64,000 nt of DNA from Blattamonas nauphoetae (GCA_033064195.1 JARBJD010000082.1:1-64000), one strand, 5' to 3'; shown: positions 1-9,459, numbered from the stretch's first letter. A program made the numbers and translations. The notes: generated from the letters alone by a model not told the origin.

Positions 1-949
1 AATCGGAACCATTGACAGAGACGGCATATGTGTGGATCATTGGCTGCAGTGACTTTTTGGTTCTGGTTCCAACAGAAGGTTCACTTTCCGTGGTTGAAGG
101 TGGATTCAGTTGGGGATTGAGGGAGAAATGGGCAGTTTTAAGTTGAGAAAACATTGGGTCAGTGTGGCCGCCCTGATTCTCGCTGTTTGGAGAGGGTGAG
201 AGATCTACCAGCATCGTTTCGGATTCAATGGCCAGATCTGCGGGATCGTCACCGGTGTCGGTCATCGGCTCAGAAAAGAAAGGGCTGGACAATGTGATCG
301 AAACGCTGTTTGTCGTGCCAGGAATGCTTTCTGTTAGCAATCTTGGGGAGTCGTCCAGATCGTCGTAAGTGTCGAGCAATCCCTCCTGTTCCCCATCCAT
401 GCTGTTGGTGTCCAACATCCCAAAGAAGTCGTCGGTCAGCATCAGATTTGGTGAGGTTGGCCGAGACATTGAATAGAGGCATTGGTAGGCAGAGTTTGTG
501 AGATCTTCGGATTCTTCTTTCTGTATCGCTGGCTTTTCTTGGAATTGGCCATCACATACAAGAAAGCGCGGGAATCTCGGCACAGGCGGGCGTTGTTTGA
601 CGACTGGCATTTGTTGAACCGTATTACATGGCGGTTGCGGGTTGAGCGCGCGATTTGTGTACGGATCGAAAACGAATCGTCCATTTGAGAATAGCAGATA
701 ATTGTTTGTGCTTCCTTGGAGGGAGACGGAGAAACGTGGGCCATATGATGCTCTGCCATGCTGTATCAAGTCGCCAGTAGTCTGAGCAGAATTGCTGGAG
801 TTGTTGTTCTGTCCTGTGTAAGGGTGTTTGGGTGAAGCGGGAAAGCCAATGAGTGGGCGAGTTGTGATGATTTTTGTTTGATTGATCTGATCCTTAATAA
901 AAGATACAACACTCTTGTCAAACTTTTCGTAAATACTCACTGTTCTCAT
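1..949 (-). CDS. Ser/Pro-rich family protein, paralogue 1 (3' end outside window)
   Basis: An open minus-strand frame runs from an ATG at 949 to the left edge, so the C-terminus is missing. An in-frame TGA about 50 bases upstream fixes the start. The product is low-complexity, rich in Ser, Pro, Asn and Thr. It shares blocks with the genes at 1335, 4014 and 9460: a GQNN...SSNSAQ...GDLIQ block, an asparagine/proline block, and the acidic 'SETMLVDLSPSPN' type repeat. The last residues before the edge (AVSVNGSD) match the start of the conserved domain seen near the C-termini of paralogues 2 and 3, so that domain probably follows outside the window. No membrane segment or known enzyme motif is visible. 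Function unknown; family membership is what I see, not a role. Confidence 0.7.
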   Translation of the reverse strand, partial: MRTVSIYEKFDKSVVSFIKDQINQTKIITTRPLIGFPASPKHPYTGQNNNSSNSAQTTGDLIQHGRASYGPRFSVSLQGSTNNYLLFSNGRFVFDPYTNRALNPQPPCNTVQQMPVVKQRPPVPRFPRFLVCDGQFQEKPAIQKEESEDLTNSAYQCLYSMSRPTSPNLMLTDDFFGMLDTNSMDGEQEGLLDTYDDLDDSPRLLTESIPGTTNSVSITLSSPFFSEPMTDTGDDPADLAIESETMLVDLSPSPNSENQGGHTDPMFSQLKTAHFSLNPQLNPPSTTESEPSVGTRTKKSLQPMIHTYAVSVNGSD

Positions 950-954
950 CTGAA

Positions 955-1215
955 GGTCAGGAAAGTCAAGTGCAGAAAGTGGTTTTGATCATTTTCTTCA
1001 GATGAATCGACCATTCGGGGAGTTTCTGTCGTTTCATCATCATGATCAGGCCCTTATTTCGAGTTGAGCCACTTCCACAATCAAACATTCCTCAAATCAT
1101 CTGTCAGCTCTCCTATCCTCTCCTCTTCACACTTACGACTTTTACATAGACGAAATTCACTCTTTTATCCAGCAGAATTGCTGGGGAGGGATTTCGCAAA
1201 ACAGGAAGGGTGAGT
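955..1215 (-). promoter_or_regulatory. Upstream cassette copy A
   Basis: This stretch 5' of paralogue 1 is repeated, with substitutions, 5' of paralogue 2 (about 3725-3985) over some 250 bases. Shorter or weaker matches lie 5' of paralogue 3 (about 6320-6440) and of the GTPase gene (about 7985-8200). The most constant cores on the plus strand are GTCAAGTG.AGAAAGT, ATGAATCGACCATTC and TGATCAGGCCCTTA. I infer that it carries the promoter; that it lies upstream of different coding sequences is seen directly. Confidence 0.5.
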
Positions 1216-1334
1216 GTGTGCATGACTAATATGCGCAAATATCAGGTAACCACACGAAATGAATGAAAAAAGAAAATGGTACGAAAATACTATCCAGGCC
1301 AAGCACTAGAGCGAGGCCTCTTGCCGACGGTTTC

Positions 1335-3668
1335 CTATTTTGTGTCGTTTGGATGAACCCAGTTCCTATGCACAACCTTGTCCATGCTTCCGGTTCCATG
1401 TTCCGCTGATGACTTCTTTCTCGACTTTGATGGCCGCTTCGATGGACTGCTGAGGTGATCATCGAACACTGTCCACTCTGCCTTGCGGTATTTGAACAGA
1501 CAAGACACGACAGCGTCTTGTCCCGCCTCGAGTCCTGCCTGGCATCCACTAATCACAACAAGGCGAGTGAGGAAAGCCGCCAACTCTGCGTCGATGTTTG
1601 GAAGCTCCAGCGTCAGCATTGCGAAGGCGGTCTCTGAATCAGCCGACTCCGAGCCACTTAGGATCTCTCGTCTCACTTCACGGATGAATGGGGACTTGAC
1701 GTTGATTGACCCGAACGCCTTGTCAAGTCCTGATGTCCGTTTCTTGGCTGGCGGCTTCTGAGACGATGACTGTCGTGAAGGAAGGGCGAGATGATCGCGG
1801 TCAACCCGATTCGAGAACCCCATGTCATCCACAATTTCAAAATCCGGGTTAAACAGTTTCAACACAAACGAACATCTCCGAAACAGCTCCGATTTCTTCT
1901 CAGGCGAGAGATATGCAATGAAGTGCGGCATTGCAAACGTCAGACTGTCCAAGTTCACCCGCAGACATCGCGGTGGATTGAAGACAACCATAAACGAAGA
2001 TCCGTTCACCGAGATGGCATACACGTGTGCCATCGACTGTTTTAAGTCTTTGGTTTCGGTTGCAGTTGAACGCACATTTTTCGTTCCTTTCGGCGAAGGC
2101 AGGAGGTCATCGATGTAGGAAACGGAGATTGTGAGTTGATGAAACTCGGTGTCAGTACGGCTGTCCTGATTCTCGCTGTTTGGAGAGGGTGGACTGGGTG
2201 AAGGATCCTTCAGCATTGCTTTGGGTTCATTGGCGAGATCATCGAGAGCGTTTTGAGGGCTGGCCATCTGTTGAGGAGAGAATGTCTTGGCATCTGTGCC
2301 AGTTGTGGCTCCAGGCTCTGCTGAATGCGCATTTTCCGCGTTTGGCGATTGGCCAAGCTCTTGGTTGGTGTGGCTGGCTTGGCTCTCGCTGTTTGGACTG
2401 GGTGATGGATCCCTCAGCATCAGTTTGGGTTCATTGGCGAGATCAACGAGTTCGTTGTGAGGGCTGGCCATCTGTTGAGGTGAGATGGGGAGGGTGACTG
2501 CTGCACATGGCGTGCTGACTTGTGGCATCGTTTCATGTTCTGCTGTCGAACGGACCGTTGGGGGAGAGGCACATGAACCAACAAGTTGATCATTGGTTTC
2601 ATCTTTCAGCATCGCCGGCGTGTCCTGTCGATTTGGCACTTGCGACCGAACATCTTGCCAAATACGAGGTGTTGTGGGAGGATCGGCAAACAAATGCTGA
2701 GTTGGAGAGCTTGATCGAGAATCTGCCACATTGTCTGCCGTTGGGAGGTTTTCCAAGTCGACGTAAATCACCGTTGAAGATGGTGTTGTCGATCTTGCGT
2801 TGGGAAACGGACGAGACGAAAAGTCATTCTCCTGGACTTCCTTTCCTCCATCTTGTGCTGTTGGTGAAGAATACCGGGATGGCAAATCGATGTAGGCATA
2901 CGCATGAGGCCAAGAAAAAGGAGAGTAGCCTGGCTCTGGGGAATCTGGTGACCTCTGAAAGATGTTATCATTTGTGTCACTTCTCGTGCTTTCCATGCGT
3001 TTCATCTTGCAGATACTGTCCGGCAGTTTCGTTCCAGACTCGGTCTCCGCATTTATCAGATACGCATAAAGATCTTCACCAATTAAGGAAGGTGAGAGAA
3101 TTTGGGTGTCGGACTCGATCTGTCCATCTTGACTGCTGGATGTGGTATTCGCCTCCGCAGTACCGCCAGTTTGTGCGAATGTCCCCAACACAGAGTTATT
3201 CACCCCAACTACGAGCAGTGAAGATTCTTGGCTTGGTCTCGCTGGTTTTGGGGCGAAGAGTCCAGTAGCTGAACTGGGGATGGGCACATGCGTACCATTG
3301 GCTGTTCTGCCAAGCGGAATCAAGTCGCCGGATGCCTGAGCAGAATTGTTGGAGCGGTTCTGTCCAGCGTTTTTCTGTGAACTCACAGAAAAGGGAGCTA
3401 TGTCTTGTCTATTCGGCAATCTCTTCCGATCATAGTGTCCAGTGTTATGATTCGTGGGGGGAGCTGCGCTGTCGGAAAAGTCTGAACCGGAAAGATTAAT
3501 GAGTGAATCAGTGCTCTCAGGCACAGTGATTGCATCGACTGTCTCGAGACTGGATTCTTCTTGGAGCAAGGCTGGGGGCACATTCCCAGAGGTGTAAGGT
3601 GAAGTGGTGGGAGCATGGCTGCGTCGAGATATTCTGAAGAGTTTGATTTTCATGATCATACCCATCAT
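1335..3668 (-). CDS. Ser/Pro-rich family protein, paralogue 2 (about 777 aa)
   Basis: A single open frame from ATG 3668; further in-frame ATGs lie just inside, so the exact start is uncertain. The first two thirds are disordered in character, with repeats built round 'DLANEPK.MLKDPSPSPNSEN' (two clear copies near residues 420-510). Two conserved parts follow. One of about 70 residues begins VYAISVNGSS and contains PRCLRVNLDS and FVLKLFNP. A final block carries FGSINVKSPFIREVRRE and VVISGCQAGLEAGQDAV. Both blocks recur in the gene at 4014-6227. A basic, Lys/Ser-rich tail follows. No family name is recognised; an intracellular, heavily phosphorylated protein is only a guess from composition. 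It belongs to the co-oriented cluster at 1-10.6 kb. Confidence 0.75.
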   Translation of the reverse strand: MMGMIMKIKLFRISRRSHAPTTSPYTSGNVPPALLQEESSLETVDAITVPESTDSLINLSGSDFSDSAAPPTNHNTGHYDRKRLPNRQDIAPFSVSSQKNAGQNRSNNSAQASGDLIPLGRTANGTHVPIPSSATGLFAPKPARPSQESSLLVVGVNNSVLGTFAQTGGTAEANTTSSSQDGQIESDTQILSPSLIGEDLYAYLINAETESGTKLPDSICKMKRMESTRSDTNDNIFQRSPDSPEPGYSPFSWPHAYAYIDLPSRYSSPTAQDGGKEVQENDFSSRPFPNARSTTPSSTVIYVDLENLPTADNVADSRSSSPTQHLFADPPTTPRIWQDVRSQVPNRQDTPAMLKDETNDQLVGSCASPPTVRSTAEHETMPQVSTPCAAVTLPISPQQMASPHNELVDLANEPKLMLRDPSPSPNSESQASHTNQELGQSPNAENAHSAEPGATTGTDAKTFSPQQMASPQNALDDLANEPKAMLKDPSPSPPSPNSENQDSRTDTEFHQLTISVSYIDDLLPSPKGTKNVRSTATETKDLKQSMAHVYAISVNGSSFMVVFNPPRCLRVNLDSLTFAMPHFIAYLSPEKKSELFRRCSFVLKLFNPDFEIVDDMGFSNRVDRDHLALPSRQSSSQKPPAKKRTSGLDKAFGSINVKSPFIREVRREILSGSESADSETAFAMLTLELPNIDAELAAFLTRLVVISGCQAGLEAGQDAVVSCLFKYRKAEWTVFDDHLSSPSKRPSKSRKKSSAEHGTGSMDKVVHRNWVHPNDTK

Positions 3669-3679
3669 CAAATGATGTT

Positions 3680-3985
3680 GTAAAAGTGAAAGATTCCCCG
3701 AATCTCGAGATTGACGCTTGAAATTAGGAGACAGTCAAGTGAAGAAAGTAGCTCTGACAGATTTCTGCAGATAAATCGACCATTCAAGGAGTTCCTGTCG
3801 TTTCTTCATCATGATCAGGCCCTTATCTCGAGTTGAGCGCCTACAACAATCAATCACCCTCAAATCATCCATCAGCTCTCTTATCCTCTCCTCTTCACAA
3901 TTCCTGCTTATTCATACAAAAATTCACACCTTTCTACAGCAGAATTGCTGGGAAGAGATTTCGAAAAAAAGGAAAATGAGTGGTA
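3680..3985 (-). promoter_or_regulatory. Upstream cassette copy B
   Basis: Second, longest match to the cassette at 955-1215. Matching includes the distal part with CAGCAGAATTGCTGG. Close to the start of paralogue 2 (about 3650-3668) the minus strand also carries TTTGATGATGGGTATGATC, a motif seen near three other starts in this cluster. Confidence 0.5.
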
Positions 3986-4013
3986 CAAAATTCGTGTAGA
4001 CATCCATAAGTGC

Positions 4014-6227
4014 CTAAAACTGTTGTGTGTTAGTTTCGTGGTGTTTATCGAAACATGTCTTGTCCGATTTATATCTGATCAGACAACGCAGGACCGCGTC
4101 TTGTCCCGCCTCGAGTCCTGCCTGGCATCCACTAATCACAACCCAGCGGGTGAGGAAACCTGCCAGCTCGGCGTCGATGTTTCGAAGCTCCATCGTGACC
4201 ACTGCGTATGTGAACCCTAACGTTCTGTGATTCAAGGTCTCTCGTCTCACTTCACGGATGAATTCCGTTTTGATGTTCAATGAACCGTATTCAGTGCACA
4301 GTCCGGATGTCCGTGGGTCGATTCGCGGCTTCTGAGACGATGACGACCTCTTGGGTGTGGGTGATGGCTTCTTCTTTGGTTTCGACAACTTCCGAGATGA
4401 CGATGACTGCTGTGCGCTCCGAGATGACAGCTTCTGAGCAGATGCTGCCTTCTTCTTGTCAGACGACTTCGCAGGATGATCGAGCAGATCTTTCCCTTCC
4501 CGATTCGGGAGGTTCTCGTCGTCCACAATTTCATTGTTTGGGTTGAACAGCTTCAACACATACAAACACTCCTGAAACATCTCCAATCTCTTCTTCAGCG
4601 AGATGTATGCAAAGAAGTGTGGCTTTGCGAAAGTCGGACTGTCGGTGCTAATCCGCAAACATCGTGTTTCATTGAAGACAACCAAGTAATCGGATCTGTT
4701 GATGGAAACGGCAAACAAGTTGACCATTCGCTGCTTGCTTGTTTGGTTGGGGTTGATGTGGAAAGCTTCCATTTTGTCTGTATCAAACACCTCGATCGTG
4801 ATGCCGTCCATATTCTGGCCGTTTGGACTGGGTGAGGGCTCTTTCAGCATCCTTTGGTGTTTTGAGGATGGAACCGCATGATTGTCGTCGATGGTGGTCG
4901 TCTGTTGAGGAGCGAATTCATTGGCATCTGTGCCAGTTATGGTTGTAGGTTCTGCTGAATGTGCATTTTCCGAGTTTGGTGATTGGTCAAGCTCCTGGTC
5001 AGTGAGGCTGACTTGGCTCTCGCTGTTTGGAGAGGGTGGATTGGGCGAAGGATCCTTCAGCATCGTTCTGGGTTCATTGGCGAGATCATCGGGATCGTTG
5101 TGAGGGCTGGCCGTCTGTTGAAGTGAGATTGGCAGGGTGACGGCTGCACATGGCGTGGTGTCTGGGTAAGTGTTGGACGACGCCTCCCCTTTTCCATCAA
5201 CGTTGTCGGTCTCTCTGGTCACAGCTAAATCGTTTCTCAGCTCAGTTTCGAGTTCAGCAGTGGAATCTGCCGCTAACATGCTGTCAGTTTGGTTGGTCTC
5301 GAAGAACTCGTTTTTTAGCATCAATTTTGGTGATTCAAGCCAATAGAGACGAGGGTTGCCTTGGACTGGAGAGTTTGCATCGGCAAACTGAAGAGGCGAC
5401 GAGCAAGGTGAACAGCATTTGGTTGGGGTGTTTGGCGACCACAGAAAGATGGCATCATTCGAGTCACATCTCAAACTTTCAGATTCGGTCTCCGCATTTC
5501 CCATAGAGGCAAAAGAATGACCACCAATCCAGGAAGGAGAGAGAATTCGGTTGTCGAACTCGATCCGTCCCTCCTGTTCACTCGATGTGATTTTCGCCTC
5601 AGCAATACCGCCAGTTGGCGTGAAGTTCTCCAGCGACAAGGAATCGTTCATATAAAAATCCTGGATTGATGTTGGACTCGGGCTGTCAAGGAGCATCCCC
5701 TCAAAGTCCTCGAGGTAAGGTGTTGTTGACGGGCTGACAAATGGACATTCAAACGGCCACGAATTTTGTTCATTCGTTGTGTCGTTGATCCTCAGGATTT
5801 GATCAATGGAGTCAGATGCCTGCGTGGTTTGATCAAACTGTGGGTCTGGATGGTTGTCCTGATTCTCGATGTTTTGACTGGGCGAGGGATCTTTCAGCAC
5901 TGTTTCGGAATTAGTTGTTGGATCCGCGAGACCGTCACCGGTGTCGGTCATCTGTTCAGGCGAGAAAACATGGTTTTCTTGTTTCTGAGTTTGTGGTGGT
6001 TGGAAACCATTGGGTGTTTGACATGCTTGGCTAGAGTTTGTCTGTTTTATGAGGACGAAATGTCTGTATGGATCGATACGTTGGGTTTCAGTTGGAGATG
6101 AATTGAAGTGCATTGGAACAGATGCGCCAGATACTGCTCCAAATGTCATTGGAATGGTTGTGGAAGGCTCTGGGACAAATTGCTTTGATGTTTGAGAGTC
6201 AGACTCATTGTGTTGGTCATGTTGCAT
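4014..6227 (-). CDS. Ser/Pro-rich family protein, paralogue 3 (about 737 aa)
   Basis: The open frame extends to 6299, but the first ATG in it is at 6227 (MQHDQHNESD), which I take as the start. The layout matches paralogue 2: a long Ser/Pro/Asn/Thr-rich region with several 'LKDPSPSP' type repeats, then the domain with LFAVSINRSDYLVVFN and VLKLFNPN. A Lys/Ser/Pro-rich linker follows, and then the end block with GSLNIKTEFIREVRRE and VVISGCQAGLEAGQDAV. The DNA coding for the end block is almost identical in the two paralogues (about 1500-1560 and 4090-4150) although the rest has diverged. That points to strong constraint or gene conversion. Function unknown. Confidence 0.75.
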   Translation of the reverse strand: MQHDQHNESDSQTSKQFVPEPSTTIPMTFGAVSGASVPMHFNSSPTETQRIDPYRHFVLIKQTNSSQACQTPNGFQPPQTQKQENHVFSPEQMTDTGDGLADPTTNSETVLKDPSPSQNIENQDNHPDPQFDQTTQASDSIDQILRINDTTNEQNSWPFECPFVSPSTTPYLEDFEGMLLDSPSPTSIQDFYMNDSLSLENFTPTGGIAEAKITSSEQEGRIEFDNRILSPSWIGGHSFASMGNAETESESLRCDSNDAIFLWSPNTPTKCCSPCSSPLQFADANSPVQGNPRLYWLESPKLMLKNEFFETNQTDSMLAADSTAELETELRNDLAVTRETDNVDGKGEASSNTYPDTTPCAAVTLPISLQQTASPHNDPDDLANEPRTMLKDPSPNPPSPNSESQVSLTDQELDQSPNSENAHSAEPTTITGTDANEFAPQQTTTIDDNHAVPSSKHQRMLKEPSPSPNGQNMDGITIEVFDTDKMEAFHINPNQTSKQRMVNLFAVSINRSDYLVVFNETRCLRISTDSPTFAKPHFFAYISLKKRLEMFQECLYVLKLFNPNNEIVDDENLPNREGKDLLDHPAKSSDKKKAASAQKLSSRSAQQSSSSRKLSKPKKKPSPTPKRSSSSQKPRIDPRTSGLCTEYGSLNIKTEFIREVRRETLNHRTLGFTYAVVTMELRNIDAELAGFLTRWVVISGCQAGLEAGQDAVLRCLIRYKSDKTCFDKHHETNTQQF

Positions 6228-6319
6228 GTTGATTGATGATGTTTTTCTTTTCACGATCCGACCCAATATCAAATCGTACGATTGGAGACAAAAAATCACA
6301 CTGCAACCATCAGAATATC

Positions 6320-6440
6320 AGACATGGTCATGCGAAGAAAATGGTTTCGATAGATTTCTTAAGATGAATCGACATTTTGAGGAGTTCTTGGCCTTTTTTT
6401 CCCGTGATCTGGCCCGATTTCAGATAAAGACACTACACTC
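6320..6440 (-). promoter_or_regulatory. Upstream cassette copy C (partial)
   Basis: A shorter, more diverged copy of the cassette: a GATGAATCGACATTTTGAGGAG core followed by TGATCTGGCCCGATTTCAG, upstream of paralogue 3. The homology ends near 6440. Confidence 0.4.
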
Positions 6441-6459
6441 GCATGAACGAGTCAATCCA

Positions 6460-6717
6460 AGTCAGTCCGATCAAGCCTTTCTTGATTCCGAGCAGCGTGA
6501 AGTGAAGCGACTGAGTGTCATTGTTCTCGTGCTATATCACGGTTGGAATGGTGATCTGATACCCATCATTGGAACTCCTGGCGTAATGTCAGGCAGCGAC
6601 GTTCTGGAAAAAACAGGTATGCTCTGTCAGACAGCTATAGTCCCAAAACAGAATCCGAAAATTTTGAATGCAGTGAGGCGAGCGGTCAATGACTACTATT
6701 ATAACGTAAATGGGTGA
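6460..6717 (+). other. Orphan coding-like stretch (possible gene remnant)
   Basis: Between the minus-strand genes lies a plus-strand frame ending at a TGA at 6715. Its last 80 or so codons read like ordinary protein rather than a chance frame (LYHGWNGDLIPIIGTPGV, NAVRRAVNDYYYNVNG), and the composition is balanced, unlike the Ser/Pro-rich neighbours. No start or upstream exon fits, and the frame runs back into cassette copy C. It may be the 3' end of a gene cut off by the duplication that brought the cassette here. Family not recognised. Confidence 0.3.
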
Positions 6718-6732
6718 CAATAACAAAAATAG

Positions 6733-7950
6733 TTACTCAAATAATTTCACTAAACTGATGAAGGTGCCTAAACCGAGTCCAGCCACTGCTGCGATTGCCT
6801 CCACCGTTGAAATCCCTTGATCACTTTCTGCTTCTCTACCTTCTTCGCACTGGTTTTGGGGGAGCTCGACTATTTCTTCATCTTCGTCGGATACTCTTCC
6901 GCTGAGCCACGTCACTTGTGTCCATTTTCTGATCGATCGATCATCAGTCTTCATGCAGTATTGCTTCCGCAGCATAGTCGCGCCGTAGATCTCCTCTTCG
7001 GTGGTGAATTCAGGCTTCCGCTCCTCTGACACAATGCACTTCAGGTCTGGTTTGTTTGGGTCTGGTGCATCTTTAAACTCCCGTTTGATCAAGAATTTTC
7101 TCTGCGTGACTGTCGTCTCTACTACACCGTCGCGTTCATGTGTCTTTGTTCCGTCGACATGTGTGACTTTGATGTAGCGCGGAGCTGTTTGCTCAGAAAC
7201 AGTCTTCGTGTCTTCGTAGCGAGTGACTTTGAGGAGAAGTGGATCTGGGATGCTCAGGCCTGTTGTTGGCATGGGGTTGAGAGAGGATGCGAAGTCGATG
7301 AGGTGATCGAACTCCAACTTTGTTTCTGGATCCAGCTTGTTGAGCTTGGAGTTGACAAAGAAGAACCTGATGGGATCGGTTCTCTCGTTTTCATAATCCG
7401 TATCGATGAGTTCTTCCAGACCTGGCTTAAACTCATTTTGGAAAAGCTCATAATTCGTGTGGAAGAGGTCGGTTCCCCGTTCACAGTGGGTGACGACCAC
7501 ACACAGGTGATTCCAGACATTAGTTCGGCCAAACATGTTGCGGATGTATCGGAGGGCGTTGTGCATGGCAGCAGTGGCTCGATTGTCCGTCATCTTCACA
7601 ACGTAGCAGATCAAACTGACGTGGGGAACTTTCTCGAGGAAACGGGTGGTCTGCTCAAGAGCAACTCGATCCTCACTGACAGTGGTTGATATCCCTTGGG
7701 TATCGACTATTTCAAACGAATGCCCGTTCCGAGTGAGTTGAACTGATTGTGGAGCGTCAGTTACTGGACGAAGCCTATCGACGCCACAACGAAAGGAAGC
7801 TGGTGCTCCAAGAACTCTGCTGAGCGAAGATTTGCCAGCACCCGTTTCACCAAACAAAAGTATGCGAAATCGTCGGTGTGTCATGCGTATGTCTGAAGTT
7901 GATTTGATCGGATCCATACAAAATTCCTGAATTCTAGCGTTTGAAGCCAT
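6733..7950 (-). CDS. AIG1/GIMAP-like GTPase, probably tail-anchored
   Basis: The ATG at 7950 (MASNARIQEF) gives about 405 residues; the frame extends upstream only to a GTG. A P-loop GETGAGKSS lies near residues 33-41, the G3 motif DTQG near residue 80, and a G4-like VVVTHCERG follows the FGRTNVWNHLC segment. This order and the 'RNMFG' context fit the AIG1/GIMAP branch of P-loop GTPases. G4 carries THCERG rather than the usual TxxD, so nucleotide specificity is uncertain. After about residue 225 comes a charged, beta-rich region of unknown type. The last 20 residues are hydrophobic (VEAIAAVAGLGLGTFISLV), which suggests a C-terminal membrane anchor. It lies in the Ser/Pro-rich cluster and has the same upstream cassette. 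Confidence 0.8.
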   Translation of the reverse strand: MASNARIQEFCMDPIKSTSDIRMTHRRFRILLFGETGAGKSSLSRVLGAPASFRCGVDRLRPVTDAPQSVQLTRNGHSFEIVDTQGISTTVSEDRVALEQTTRFLEKVPHVSLICYVVKMTDNRATAAMHNALRYIRNMFGRTNVWNHLCVVVTHCERGTDLFHTNYELFQNEFKPGLEELIDTDYENERTDPIRFFFVNSKLNKLDPETKLEFDHLIDFASSLNPMPTTGLSIPDPLLLKVTRYEDTKTVSEQTAPRYIKVTHVDGTKTHERDGVVETTVTQRKFLIKREFKDAPDPNKPDLKCIVSEERKPEFTTEEEIYGATMLRKQYCMKTDDRSIRKWTQVTWLSGRVSDEDEEIVELPQNQCEEGREAESDQGISTVEAIAAVAGLGLGTFISLVKLFE

Positions 7951-7984
7951 GCCACAAGTCTCGCGATTCACGCTTCACCATCGA

Positions 7985-8200
7985 AGACAGTCAAGTGAAG
8001 AAAGTAGTTCCGATCGTCCTCCGTGAATGAATCGACAGTACAGGAAGTTCTTGATGTTTTCGTAACCTGATCAGGCCCTTACCTGATTGATAAACCATGT
8101 CCTCCAAAAACACTTTCCTCATGTCATCTGCCTGGCCCTCTTCACGATTTCTGCTCATCGCTGCACCCAATCCACACTTTTCTCGAGAAAAAATTGGATC
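7985..8200 (-). promoter_or_regulatory. Upstream cassette copy D
   Basis: Upstream of the GTPase gene. Starts with AGACAGTCAAGTGAAGAAAG, as in copy B, and has TGATCAGGCCCTTA and a CCTCTTCACGATTTCTGCT tail. The same flank therefore precedes a gene unrelated in sequence to the Ser/Pro-rich paralogues. Confidence 0.5.
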
Positions 8201-8389
8201 AAAAGCGTACGAATAAGTGTTTGGAACATGATGAAAAAACAGAGTGAAATGAACGTGTGAAATAAAAAATTGCGAATTGATTTGGATATCATTCGAGTTC
8301 GGAGTGAGCATGAGCGCTGAAAAATGCTGGAGATGAAGAGAAGAGCAGAAAAATAAAGAAGACAAGAAAGCGAGACCAACTGCTGCCGT

Positions 8390-9232
8390 TTAAACATTCA
8401 GAGAGTGTTCAACAAGCTTCTTCTCTGCCAATGACTGTTTCTCTTGTGCAGCCAATGATATTGGATCATTTTGATCGGGGACTGGTTGCTGTTGCTGTGG
8501 TTGATCAGGTTCAGGCGTGGGATTTTTGTGTTCAATGTACCAGAGGAAAAGGTTTCCTTGATGAAGTTGATCTATTTGAACAGACATTGTGGCAGATGGA
8601 ATGCTCGTGTTCATGTGATTCTCAAGTTGAGAACAGTACGGGTCCTCAGCATCGATCATGACGTAGCATTGGAAATTCATGATCACATCGATTTCGGGGT
8701 TATTTGTACGATTTGGATATACTTTGTAGTATTGGAATTGTCTGTCATCGATAGCCTGAACAGATCTGTCGCCCACTGCGCACGTGATTGTGAACTGTCC
8801 CGTTGGGAGAGGAACAACTGTTTCAGGAGCATCAATGACTGGCTGTTGTTGCTGTGGTTGATCATGTTCCTGTACGGGATTTCCTAATTCCACAAACCAG
8901 AAAAAAAGGTCCCCTTCACGTATTTTATCCACTTGAACAACCAACGCAAGATATTCAACGTTCGTCTCCATCTGATTCTCCAGAAAGACACAATACGGGT
9001 CTTCAGCTTCGATCATGACATAGCATTGGTAATTCATGATCACATCGATCTTGGGATCATTCGAACGACATGGAGACACATGGTAGTATCGATATGGTTT
9101 GCCATCATGTTCTTGATCTGTTCTGCCGCTTATTGAGCATGTGATTGTGAACTTGTCTGTTGGGGGAGAAACAGATGTCTGAGATGGTGACTCGTGAGCT
9201 AATTCTTTACGTTGGTTGTTTTGTTCTGTCAT
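8390..9232 (-). CDS. Protein with a tandemly duplicated domain (280 aa)
   Basis: The first ATG of the frame is at 9232 (MTEQNNQRKE). The protein holds two copies of a domain of about 100 residues, near residues 25-120 and 135-235. They share FTITC, YY.V.P.R.N.P.IDVIMN, QCYVMI.AEDPYC, LEN.M.T and DLFFW/NLFLW. The copies are joined by 'EHDQPQQQQPV' and 'EPDQPQQQQPV' linkers, so the duplication unit included the Q-rich linker. No signal peptide, membrane span or catalytic motif is visible. The domain is not one I recognise; conserved Cys and aromatic residues suggest a small beta fold. It lies in the co-oriented cluster. The motif TTTGATATGGGTTGGACC sits just before the ATG. Confidence 0.7.
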   Translation of the reverse strand: MTEQNNQRKELAHESPSQTSVSPPTDKFTITCSISGRTDQEHDGKPYRYYHVSPCRSNDPKIDVIMNYQCYVMIEAEDPYCVFLENQMETNVEYLALVVQVDKIREGDLFFWFVELGNPVQEHDQPQQQQPVIDAPETVVPLPTGQFTITCAVGDRSVQAIDDRQFQYYKVYPNRTNNPEIDVIMNFQCYVMIDAEDPYCSQLENHMNTSIPSATMSVQIDQLHQGNLFLWYIEHKNPTPEPDQPQQQQPVPDQNDPISLAAQEKQSLAEKKLVEHSLNV

Positions 9233-9459
9233 TTTTTGGTCCAACCCATATCAAAATATTGCACAAATTTATTTTGATTCCATATTGATTCAGCACTGTA
9301 TCAACAGAGACAAAACCAATCTTCAACTCTCGAGTCGGATAATGTAGAAATTATTATCATCTCCTTTTCACAAAACAATGTTACAACATAAACTATCCGG
9401 GCCGTGATGGCGACCACATGGATAAAAAAACGGTATGCAAATGTGATGATGACAGTCTC

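Noticed and set aside
2522-3268. 248-codon plus-strand frame opposite paralogue 2
   Set aside because: Lies wholly antisense to a repeat-containing coding region with paralogues; no features of its own.
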